DNA of 64,000 nt from Streptomyces sp. CB02261 (GTDB lineage Bacteria > Actinomycetota > Actinomycetes > Streptomycetales > Streptomycetaceae). The DNA is taken from contig NZ_LIVX01000015.1 in assembly GCF_001905665.1 (NCBI RefSeq), positions 95,300 to 159,299 of the forward strand, given 5' to 3'. Shown piece by piece: positions 33,881-42,562 of this stretch. Positions within the stretch are counted from its first letter, which is position 1, and each line of letters begins with the position of its first letter. The notes beneath the pieces are model-generated. The model did not search any database, was not told the DNA's origin, and saw only the letters and a program-made list of their open reading frames with translations. Both the position numbers and the translations under genes were made by a program.

Positions 33881-35248
33881 TCAGTCGCCTCGGCCGCGCA
33901 TCGCCGCCTTCGCGACCAGGCCCGTCGCCGCGAGCGCGAGGGCGAGCGCGCCGAGCAGCCAGAGCCGCTCGCCGTTGCCGCCGGTCTCGGCCATGGAGCC
34001 GCTGTCCCCGCTGTCCCCGCTGTCCACGGCGGGCCCGGGGGCCGGCGGGGGCGGGTCGGCGGGGGCGGCGGGCTCCCGCGTCACCGGGGGCGTGGGGTCC
34101 ACCGGGGCCGGAGTGCGGTCCACGGGCGCCGGGGTCCCGCCCGTCGGCGTCGGTGTCGGGACCGCCGCTGTCGGCGTGGGGGTGGGGCCCGAGTCCACCG
34201 GCGCCCGGGACGGGGTCGGCCCCGCCTGGGTCGGCTTCCCCTTCCCGGCCGCCGGGCTCCCGGTCTTCGCCGGGTGGTCCGGCGGGACCGGGACCGCCAC
34301 CGGTACGGAGAGGGCGAGGGCCGAGGGCACGTACGTGGCGCCGCTCGGGGCGAAGGTGAGGACGGCCGAGGTCGCGCCCGGCGGGACGGCACCGGCGGCC
34401 TCGCCGACGAGGAGGTTGCCGTGGGTGCCGGCGGGGCGCTCGACGACGCTCCCGCCGTCGACGAGGAAGGTGCCCGGCCGGGTCTTCCACCCGCCCCCGT
34501 GCGCCATCGCGCTCACCCGCACCGGGCCCGCGACCCGGTGGAGGCCGTCGACGGTGACCCTGGTCGCGGGGGAGTCCGCGCGCTGGAGGACGTGCCCGCC
34601 GTAGACGTGGACGCTCCGCCGCTGGGGGGCGTGGGCCGGGTCGGGGCGCGGGAACCTGTGGACGACCGTCAGGGACCAGCCGGCCGTGCAGCCCCTGCCG
34701 TGCGCGGCCCAGAGGCCGGTGACCGCGATCGGCGCGTCCGTCCCCGTGACGCCCTCGAAGGCGGCGGTCACATCGGACTCGCCCGTGTAGGAGTGCGGCC
34801 CGGCGGTGTCGGCCGGCTCGGTGACCATGCTGTCGATCGAGACGGGGGCCGCGGGAGCCGGGCCCACCCGGAGCACCGGGGCGGTCGTGGCGGGGTCGCC
34901 GGGCGAGGCCGTCACGCCCCCGCCCGAGAGGGCGCAGCGCCGCAGCCGTTCGCCGCCGGGGCCGGTGTGGGTGCCGTCGCTGCCACCCCAGAACAGCCGG
35001 GCGTACGCGACCTCGGCGCCGGGCGGGATCGTGACCCGCCCGGTGCCGGAGGCATGGCCGCCGGCTCTGTCGGCGCGGACCGCGCCGCCGATCGTGGTGA
35101 AGTCGCCGTACAGCGACTCCTCGTACCGCTCGCCGAAGGGCTCGACCACGTCCGCCGCGGCCGGCCCGGCCGCGGCGAGCGCGAGCGGGCCCGCCATCAG
35201 TCCTACCGCCGCGAGCACCCTGCCCAGGTGATGTTGTCTGAAGCGCAT
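33881..35248 (-). CDS. Secreted surface protein with sortase-E-like (LAXTG-type) C-terminus
   Basis: 455 residues from ATG 35248; no Shine-Dalgarno is visible. Signal peptide about 1-32 (RFRQHHLGRVLAAVGLMAGPLALAAAGPAAA). Residues 35-300 form a beta-rich domain (YGDFTTIGGAVRADRAGG, AYARLFWGGSDG, SDVTAAFEGV, ALWAAHGRG-like) seen in other actinobacterial surface proteins. Then a Pro/Thr linker (PTPTPTGGTPAPVD) and SMAETGGNGER, a membrane helix and an Arg tail: close to the LAETG signal used by Streptomyces class E sortases but with Met in place of Leu. Function unknown. Confidence 0.75.
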   Translation of the reverse strand: MRFRQHHLGRVLAAVGLMAGPLALAAAGPAAADVVEPFGERYEESLYGDFTTIGGAVRADRAGGHASGTGRVTIPPGAEVAYARLFWGGSDGTHTGPGGERLRRCALSGGGVTASPGDPATTAPVLRVGPAPAAPVSIDSMVTEPADTAGPHSYTGESDVTAAFEGVTGTDAPIAVTGLWAAHGRGCTAGWSLTVVHRFPRPDPAHAPQRRSVHVYGGHVLQRADSPATRVTVDGLHRVAGPVRVSAMAHGGGWKTRPGTFLVDGGSVVERPAGTHGNLLVGEAAGAVPPGATSAVLTFAPSGATYVPSALALSVPVAVPVPPDHPAKTGSPAAGKGKPTQAGPTPSRAPVDSGPTPTPTAAVPTPTPTGGTPAPVDRTPAPVDPTPPVTREPAAPADPPPPAPGPAVDSGDSGDSGSMAETGGNGERLWLLGALALALAATGLVAKAAMRGRGD

Positions 35249-35286
35249 AAAAGGGCAATGTAGGCAAAACACATCATCATGGAGCG

Positions 35287-36228
35287 TTACGCCACGCGGC
35301 GGCGTGCGTACTCCACGATCTCGGCCATCGGCGGCCGCTCCTCCGTGTCCACCGCGTACGTCCGCGGGGTGAACCCCGTCTCGTCCCGCTCGAACTGGGT
35401 CAGCCACGGCCGCACCAGATGCCCCCGCGACAGCCGCAGCTGCGCCGTCCGGTAGATCGCCGCCGCCATCCGGCCGAGCGCCCGCCCGTCCTGGTGGCGG
35501 TGCTTGCGCACCCCCACGTCCACCTGCGCGAGCGCGTCCAGGCCCACGGTGTGCAGGGCGTCGACGAGCAGCCCCAGCTCCACTCCGTAACCGACCGGGA
35601 AGGGCAGCCGTTCGAGCAGCGAGCGGCGGGCCGCGTACTCGCCGCCGAGCGGCTGCACGAAGCCGGCCAGCTGCGGCCAGTGCAGATTGAGCAGCGGGCG
35701 CGCCACCAGCTCGGTCACCCGGCCGCCCTGACCAGGGGCGTCGCCGAGAGGCCGGTCGTACATCGCCTTCACGAAGTCCACGTCCGGATCGGTGAGCAGC
35801 GGGCCCACGATCCCCGTCACGAAGTCCGCGGAGAAGTCCCGCAGATCCGCGTCCACGAAACAGACGATGTCCCCGCCGGTCACCATCAGTGACCGCCACA
35901 GGACCTCGCCCTTGCCCGGCACCGCCGGTATCCGGGGGAGGATCGCGTCCCGCGCGACCACCCGCGCCCCGGCCGCGGCCGCCACCTCCGCCGTACGGTC
36001 CGTGGAGCCCGAATCGATCACCACCAGTTCGTCCACGAGCGGCACCGACTCGCTCATCAGCTCGCGCCGGATGACGGACACGATGTCCCCGACCGTCGCT
36101 TCCTCGTTCAGCGCGGGCAGCACCACGCTGACCGTCGTCCCGCGCTTGGCGGCGAGCACCCGCTCCAGGGGTCGATCGGCCACCGACCAGGACCGCCGGT
36201 CCAGCCAGCGCTCCACCTCTTCCAGCAC
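35287..36228 (-). CDS. gpgS: Glucosyl-3-phosphoglycerate synthase
   Basis: 313 residues from GTG 36228 (GGAG 6 nt upstream). GT-A glycosyltransferase of family GT81: VSVVLPALNEEATVGDIV, ELVVIDSGSTDRTAEVA, and the metal-binding VCFVDADLRDFSADFV. LAGFVQPLGGEYAARRSLLERLPFPVGYGVELGLLVD and QVDVGVRKHRHQD match the mycobacterial GpgS enzymes. Transfers glucose from UDP- or GDP-glucose to 3-phosphoglycerate, leading to glucosylglycerate, a compatible solute made under nitrogen limitation. Its location beside otsA makes this a compatible-solute neighbourhood. Confidence 0.9.
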   Translation of the reverse strand: MLEEVERWLDRRSWSVADRPLERVLAAKRGTTVSVVLPALNEEATVGDIVSVIRRELMSESVPLVDELVVIDSGSTDRTAEVAAAAGARVVARDAILPRIPAVPGKGEVLWRSLMVTGGDIVCFVDADLRDFSADFVTGIVGPLLTDPDVDFVKAMYDRPLGDAPGQGGRVTELVARPLLNLHWPQLAGFVQPLGGEYAARRSLLERLPFPVGYGVELGLLVDALHTVGLDALAQVDVGVRKHRHQDGRALGRMAAAIYRTAQLRLSRGHLVRPWLTQFERDETGFTPRTYAVDTEERPPMAEIVEYARRRVA

Positions 36229-36350
36229 GTGATCTCCATCTCGCGGTTCGGACGACCATCTCAACCGTCCATGCCTTCGGTTACAGTCTTGAACAACGCG
36301 GACGCCCGATGCATGTCGGGGTGCCGCCCGCGTCACACAACCGAATACCG

Positions 36351-36505
36351 CTCATCCAGAGGGGCAGAGGGAAACGGCCCGTTGAAGCCCCGGCAACCCT
36401 CCAGCCGGTCTCGTCCGCAGTCGTCGCGCTGCGCCCGCGAGGCTCCCGGCTAGGGAAGGTGCCAAATCCGTCTCATGGCGAAAAATTCGTCATGGGAAAG
36501 ATGAG
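36351..36505 (+). promoter_or_regulatory. SAM riboswitch (S-box type) before thrC
   Basis: Shows the S-box core: CTCATCCAGAGGGGCAGAGGG, GTTGAAGCCCCGGCAACC and GGTGCCAAATCC. P1 is CTCATC (36351-36356) with GATGAG (36500-36505); P4 is TCTCATG (36471-36477) with CATGGGA (36491-36497). The 3' strand of P1 abuts the ribosome-site region (AGGAGAAAGG), and no terminator hairpin is seen, so control is probably translational: bound SAM closes P1 and hides the start. SAM-I or SAM-IV assignment needs a covariance model. Confidence 0.9.
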
Positions 36506-36524
36506 GAGAAAGGGCCTCGCCTCC

Positions 36525-37811
36525 ATGGCTGTACAGACCGTCACCCCCGCCACCACCGTCGACCTCGGTCCCGCGTCCGGGCTCTCCTGTCGCGAATGCG
36601 GTGAAGTCTTCGCCCTCGGCCCGATCTTCGCCTGTGAGCTCTGTTTCGGACCTCTCGAAGTCGCGTACGACCTCCCCACCGGTGACCCCGAGGCGCTGCG
36701 CAAGCAGATCGAGGCCGGCCCCGCCAACATCTGGCGCTACGCCCCCCTGCTGCCCGTCCCCGCCGACGTCGCCGACAAGCCGAACCTGAACCCGGGCTGG
36801 ACCAAGCTCGTCCAGGCCGACAACCTGGCCCGCGAGATCGGCGTCGCCCCCGGCAAGCTCTTCGTCAAGGACGACTCCGGCAACCCGACCCACTCCTTCA
36901 AGGACCGGGTCGTCGCCCAGGCCATCGAGGCCGCCCGCGCCTTCGGCTTCACCACCCTCTCCTGCTCCTCCACCGGCAACCTGGCCGGCGCCGTCGGCGC
37001 CGCGGCCGCCCGCGCCGGCTTCCGTTCCTGCGTGTTCATCCCGCACGACCTGGAGCAGGGCAAGGTCGTCATGGCCGGTGTCTACGGCGGTGACCTCGTC
37101 GCCATCGAGGGCAACTACGACGACGTCAACCGCTTCTGCTCGGAGCTCATCGGCGACCCGCTCGGCGAGGGCTGGGGCTTCGTGAACGTCAACCTCCGCC
37201 CGTACTACGGCGAGGGCTCCAAGACGCTGGCGTACGAGATCTGCGAGCAGCTCGGCTGGGTCATCCCCGACCAGCTCGTCATCCCGATCGCCTCCGGCTC
37301 CCAGCTCACCAAGATCGACAAGGGTCTGCAGGAGCTCATCAAGCTCGGCCTCGTCGAGGACAAGCCGTACAAGATCTTCGGCGCCCAGGCCGAGGGCTGC
37401 TCCCCGGTCTCCGTCGCCTTCAAGGCCGGCCACGACGTCGTCCGCCCGCAGAAGCCGAACACGATCGCCAAGTCGCTCGCCATCGGCAACCCGGCCGACG
37501 GCCCGTACGTCCTCGACATCGCCCGCCGCACCGGCGGCGCCGTGGAGGACGTGAACGACGAGCAGGTCGTCGACGCGATCAAGCTGCTCGCGCAGACCGA
37601 GGGCATCTTCGCCGAGACCGCGGGCGGTGTGACCGTAGGCGTCGCGCGCAAGCTCGTCGAGAACGGTCTGATCGACCCGAACCTGACCACCGTCGTCCTC
37701 AACACCGGCGACGGACTCAAGACCCTGGACGCGGTGGCCGACACCTCTCAGGCGACCGTCACCATCCGCCCGAGCCTGGACGCGTTCCGCGACGCCGGCC
37801 TGGCGCTCTGA
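36525..37811 (+). CDS. thrC: Threonine synthase
   Basis: 428 residues from ATG 36525 (MAVQTVTP); an ATG at 36501 inside the riboswitch P1 strand is a possible earlier start. An N-terminal zinc-ribbon-like segment (SCRECGEVFALGPIFACELCFGPLEVAYD) precedes the PLP fold II domain with DDSGNPTHSFKDRVV (PLP-Lys126), CSSTGNLAGAVGAAAAR and ETAGGVTVGVA. Converts O-phosphohomoserine to threonine. First gene of a two-gene unit with a MoaD-like carrier 14 nt downstream, under a SAM riboswitch. Confidence 0.96.
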   Translation: MAVQTVTPATTVDLGPASGLSCRECGEVFALGPIFACELCFGPLEVAYDLPTGDPEALRKQIEAGPANIWRYAPLLPVPADVADKPNLNPGWTKLVQADNLAREIGVAPGKLFVKDDSGNPTHSFKDRVVAQAIEAARAFGFTTLSCSSTGNLAGAVGAAAARAGFRSCVFIPHDLEQGKVVMAGVYGGDLVAIEGNYDDVNRFCSELIGDPLGEGWGFVNVNLRPYYGEGSKTLAYEICEQLGWVIPDQLVIPIASGSQLTKIDKGLQELIKLGLVEDKPYKIFGAQAEGCSPVSVAFKAGHDVVRPQKPNTIAKSLAIGNPADGPYVLDIARRTGGAVEDVNDEQVVDAIKLLAQTEGIFAETAGGVTVGVARKLVENGLIDPNLTTVVLNTGDGLKTLDAVADTSQATVTIRPSLDAFRDAGLAL

Positions 37812-37825
37812 AAGGTTACGAAGAC

Positions 37826-38101
37826 ATGGCCGTGAACGTCCGCATCCCCACCATCCTCCGCACCTACACGGGCGGGCAGTCCGAGGTCCAGGCCGAGGGC
37901 GCGACCCTCGCCGAGGTCATCGCGGACCTGGAGAAGAACCACACGGGCATCGCCGCCCGCGTCCTGGACGACCAGGGCAAGCTGCGCCGCTTCGTCAACG
38001 TCTACGTGAACGACGACGACGTGCGCTTCGAGCAGGGCCTGGAGACGGCCACCCCGGCGGGCGCGGGCGTCTCGATCATCCCGGCCGTCGCCGGAGGCTG
38101 A
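37826..38101 (+). CDS. MoaD/ThiS-family sulfur carrier, CysO-like
   Basis: 91 residues with a beta-grasp (ubiquitin-like) fold: VNVRIPTILRTYTGGQSEV, TLAEVIADLEKNHTGI, FVNVYVNDDDVRF and the terminal AVAGG. The free Gly-Gly end is the site of adenylation and thiocarboxylation. Mycobacterial CysO, which donates sulfur for cysteine synthesis, is the closest functional match I know; Streptomyces may use one such carrier for several pathways. Cotranscribed with thrC under a SAM riboswitch. Its terminal codons and stop are part of a tandem repeat. Confidence 0.9.
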   Translation: MAVNVRIPTILRTYTGGQSEVQAEGATLAEVIADLEKNHTGIAARVLDDQGKLRRFVNVYVNDDDVRFEQGLETATPAGAGVSIIPAVAGG

Positions 38102-38180
38102 CCGTCGGGCACAGTGCCGGAGGCTGACCGTCGGGCACAGTGCCGGAGGCTGACCGTCGGGCACGGTGCCCGGGGCTGAC
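38090..38180. repeat. Tandem repeat spanning the moaD-like stop (26 bp x 3.5)
   Basis: Units beginning GCCGGAGGCTGACC at 38090, 38116, 38142 and (partial) 38168. The first contains the last codons (Gly-Gly) and TGA of the carrier gene; later copies repeat the Gly-Gly-stop outside it. Confidence 0.88.
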
Positions 38181-38215
38181 GCCGGCTGCTCGGCCCCATC
38201 TTTCTCGAAGATCTC

Positions 38216-38255
38216 GAATTGCCCCTTCCGCGCCATAAAGCGGAGGGGGCAATTC
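38216..38255 (+). terminator. Terminator of thrC-moaD
   Basis: 16-bp stem with one G-T pair (GAATTGCCCCTTCCGC / GCGGAGGGGGCAATTC) and an 8-nt loop, 115 nt after the stop. Confidence 0.85.
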
Positions 38256-38469
38256 TGCATGGTTGAGCGCGGTAGAGTTGGGGAAGTCCCCTCCGCTGCT
38301 CATGCCGGGCGCATATGAGAATGCGTCCCCGCGCGACAAGAAGCAGCCAAAGTGTGTGTGCCTTGTGTACCTTCTGCGTACTTTGCCGGGCCCGACTTGC
38401 CCCGTAATTCAAGGGATTCCCCCCTATTCACCATTCCGCGGCGCCCAGAATTCTCGCTCGATTGACCTG

Positions 38470-38497
38470 TTGCAGAGGGCAGTTGGGCAGATACATT
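38470..38497 (+). promoter_or_regulatory. Probable promoter of the cold-shock gene
   Basis: TTGCAG, 16 nt, TACATT, giving a leader of about 80-90 nt before the csp start. The 330-bp stretch 38256-38586 holds no gene; it is unusually AT-rich for this genome and probably contains the promoter and a structured leader. Confidence 0.4.
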
Positions 38498-38586
38498 CAG
38501 CCGCGGTCGACGCGTTCCGGCGCAGGGTCTGACCCGGGTCCGCGAAGTGCGGTCCCGCGCAAGGGCCAGTAATAGGGGAGTTAGGC

Positions 38587-38790
38587 ATGGCTCAGGGCAC
38601 CGTCAAGTGGTTCAACGCGGAGAAGGGCTACGGCTTCATCGCGGTCGACGGTGGTGCGGATGTTTTCGTCCACTACAGCGCGATCCAGATGGATGGCTAC
38701 CGCAGCCTCGAAGAGGGACAGCGAGTCGAGTTCGAGATCTCGCAGGGCCAGAAGGGTCCGCAGGCGGACATGGTCAAGCTCGCCGTCTGA
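38587..38790 (+). CDS. CspA-family cold-shock protein
   Basis: 67 residues, one OB-fold cold-shock domain with RNP1 KGYGFIAV and RNP2 VFVHYSAI; single-stranded nucleic acid binding and RNA chaperoning are the family role. Ribosome site GGGGAG lies 7 nt before ATG. The gene directly upstream of groEL2 in Streptomyces is known to be such a protein; strong terminators on both sides show it is a separate transcript. Confidence 0.96.
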   Translation: MAQGTVKWFNAEKGYGFIAVDGGADVFVHYSAIQMDGYRSLEEGQRVEFEISQGQKGPQADMVKLAV

Positions 38791-38823
38791 GCGCGGCGCG
38801 ATCGGCCACCGACGCAACGCCGT

Positions 38824-38866
38824 CGAGGGGTCCGCATCCCTGAGGGGATGCGGACCCCTCGTGCGT
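38824..38866 (+). terminator. Terminator of the cold-shock gene
   Basis: Perfect 16-bp stem (CGAGGGGTCCGCATCC and complement) with a 6-nt loop, followed by TGCGTTTCC. Confidence 0.9.
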
Positions 38867-38927
38867 TTCCCGGACTCTCCCCGGCCTCCCCGTACCACTC
38901 CCCTGACGTCCCGATCGTCGAGAGTCG

Positions 38928-38957
38928 CTTGCACTCTCATAGGTCGAGTGCTAATCA
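38928..38957 (+). promoter_or_regulatory. groEL2 promoter with CIRCE element 1
   Basis: CIRCE arms CTTGCACTC and GAGTGCTAA separated by 9 nt (38928-38954), one mismatch from the consensus TTAGCACTC-N9-GAGTGCTAA. A -35 TTGCAC (38929-38934) and -10 TAATCA (38952-38957) with 17-nt spacing are embedded in it, so HrcA binding should block RNA polymerase. Confidence 0.92.
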
Positions 38958-38963
38958 TTGGCG

Positions 38964-38990
38964 TTAGCACTCGGCAGGTGAGAGTGCTAC
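38964..38990 (+). promoter_or_regulatory. CIRCE element 2 (HrcA operator)
   Basis: TTAGCACTC-N9-GAGTGCTAC, one mismatch from consensus, centred near the expected transcription start. Two CIRCE copies imply tight heat-shock control of groEL2. Confidence 0.93.
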
Positions 38991-39121
38991 GAGGATCGAG
39001 CACGACGAGGTCGCCGGCCGGGTGGGGCAAGGAACCACACGGAGTCGCGGAGGCCGTCCGTCGCGGGCGTCGGCGCGGTCCTGGAGCGTTATCCACCCCA
39101 TGTCCGGGAGGACCACTTCAC

Positions 39122-40750
<1,629 letters not shown>

Positions 40751-40785
40751 TCCTCCGGGATCGGTGGTTCATCGCTGAACGCGAA

Positions 40786-40821
40786 CGAGGGCGGCACCCC
40801 CTGGTGGGGGTGCCGCCCTCG
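40786..40821 (+). terminator. Terminator of groEL2
   Basis: 15-bp perfect stem (CGAGGGCGGCACCCC and complement) with a 6-nt loop. Confidence 0.9.
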
Positions 40822-40827
40822 GGCGTT

Positions 40828-40856
40828 GTACGGGCTCCCCGTGCGGGAGCCCGTAC
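40828..40856 (-). terminator. Terminator of the secreted-protein operon
   Basis: 12-bp perfect stem (GTACGGGCTCCC and complement) with a 5-nt loop, 8 nt beyond the minus-strand stop at 40865. Back to back with the groEL2 terminator. Confidence 0.8.
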
Positions 40857-40864
40857 GAAGGAGG

Positions 40865-42562
40865 TCAGCGCACGTCGATGTAGTCGGCCCACGGGGCCGG
40901 CGAGTGGAAGTGCGTGGAGTCGCCCCAGTACCGGATGCGCCAGCTGCCGTCGGACCAGGCCTTCGCCGACAGCCTGATCGTGCCGTTGGCGGCCGAGCGG
41001 CCGGTGGCGACCTGTCGCCAGGTCGTCGTCCCCTTCGCCTGGAACTGCAGGGCCACGGGGACGTTCCCGAAGACCCGCCAGGCGCCGCGCGTGTGGTGCT
41101 GGAGCGTGCCGGTGGCGGTCACGTACGCGCCCTTGCGGACCGGCTCGGGGCCGGCGTTCATGGCGGCGATGCGGGTGGGGGTGCGGACGAGCCGGAAGAC
41201 GCGGCTGCTGGACTCGGCGTACGCATCGCTGATCAGGTGGCGGACGCGGAAGTAGCCGCCGCTGCTGTTCGCGGACAGGGAGAAGTTGGGCCCGTAGGTG
41301 TCGTACGCCTGGGCGGAGGCCAGCTTCCGCCAGCCGGTCTTCCCGTCGGCGGACTGCTCCAGCTGCACGTACTGGGCGAGCCCGACGTTGCGCGAGCCCG
41401 TCGTGTACCGGGACCGGAAGAGGCCGGTGACCCACACCCGGGCGTCGGGGGTCAGTCCGCCGCCGACGAGGTCGATGCGGGACTCCCACGGGATGGCGAT
41501 CGCGCCCGTGCGCTCGGGGAAGCTCAGGAACGGGTCGGGGGACGTGACCTGCCACGCCTCACCGGACTCCAGGTTCGAGGCCGCGATGAGACGGGCCGTG
41601 TAGCGGCCGTCGGCGTCGGTGTAGACGGTCTTGCCGTACGGGGTCCCGTAGGCGTAGTAGCCGAGGGAGACCCGGACCGGCTGGTTGGCGAGCGGGGCGT
41701 TCCCCGCGTTCGGGTCGGTCATCCGGCCGCTGATGGTGACGGCCTCGCCGTTGAGCGCCCGCCGCTTGTCGGCGGCGGCGGTGACGGCGACCCGGTGGGA
41801 CACCCACTCCCACACCGTGCGGTACTCCGACACGCTGCCGTGCACCGCGTCGCTGTCCTCGGCGTACGTGGCGACGAACCGGCCGTCCGTGTCGGTCACC
41901 GGGATCGGGCCGCCGGTGAAGGCTCCGGTCCCGTCCGTCACGGCCGTGACGGGGGACCCCGGGGTCGGCTCGACCGGTGCGACGGTGAGGGTACGGCCGG
42001 GCAGCGGGACGGTGTCGCCGGAGCCGGGCTCGATGCCGATCAGGGTGCCCTGGGGGCGGACGTTCTTGTCGGTCCAGGTGGGCTTGCCGACGCCGAAGGT
42101 GAGCTGCGGGCGCAGCCGGAAGTCGAGCGTGCCGGCGTCGGCCCGGGTGTGCGTGTTGCCGAGCGAGTCGGTGACCGTGACGTCGATGGCGTAGGTGCCG
42201 AGCGAGGGGAGCGTGCCGCCGTCCTCGACGAGCTTGAGGGTGCTCTCCGCCGGCAGCAGGTAGGTGCCCCCGTACCCGGTCTGCCAGAGGGGACGCTCGG
42301 GCAGCGAGGGGAACGTGGCGTAGACGGTGTCGCCCTGCCGGACGGTGGCCGCGACCTTGGTGACCTTGGCCTGGGGGGCGTCGGTCCACGCGGTCACCGA
42401 GAAGGTGCCGCGCTGGGTGTCGTCGGTGACGGCGCGGCCGACGCCGATCGGGCTGGGCGCGGCCGGTGCCTCGTCGGCGAAGGCGGTCGACGGCAGGGCC
42501 GTGGTGGCCAGGACGGCCGCGGTGAACACCGCGGTGACGGAGAGACGGAGGTCAGCGCGCAT
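40865..42562 (-). CDS. Large secreted multi-domain beta protein
   Basis: 565 residues, signal peptide about 1-29 (LSVTAVFTAAVLATTALPSTAFA). The rest is a chain of immunoglobulin- or FnIII-like beta-sandwiches, with a carboxypeptidase-regulatory-like segment (VTISGRMTD...YTDADGRYTARLIA) near residue 270-330. The end SDGSWRIRYWGDSTHFHSPAPWADYIDVR recurs in the upstream protein, so the two are paralogues. ATG overlaps the upstream gene by 11 bp, indicating coupled translation. No enzyme motif; wall or extracellular matrix role inferred. Confidence 0.75.
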   Translation of the reverse strand: MRADLRLSVTAVFTAAVLATTALPSTAFADEAPAAPSPIGVGRAVTDDTQRGTFSVTAWTDAPQAKVTKVAATVRQGDTVYATFPSLPERPLWQTGYGGTYLLPAESTLKLVEDGGTLPSLGTYAIDVTVTDSLGNTHTRADAGTLDFRLRPQLTFGVGKPTWTDKNVRPQGTLIGIEPGSGDTVPLPGRTLTVAPVEPTPGSPVTAVTDGTGAFTGGPIPVTDTDGRFVATYAEDSDAVHGSVSEYRTVWEWVSHRVAVTAAADKRRALNGEAVTISGRMTDPNAGNAPLANQPVRVSLGYYAYGTPYGKTVYTDADGRYTARLIAASNLESGEAWQVTSPDPFLSFPERTGAIAIPWESRIDLVGGGLTPDARVWVTGLFRSRYTTGSRNVGLAQYVQLEQSADGKTGWRKLASAQAYDTYGPNFSLSANSSGGYFRVRHLISDAYAESSSRVFRLVRTPTRIAAMNAGPEPVRKGAYVTATGTLQHHTRGAWRVFGNVPVALQFQAKGTTTWRQVATGRSAANGTIRLSAKAWSDGSWRIRYWGDSTHFHSPAPWADYIDVR

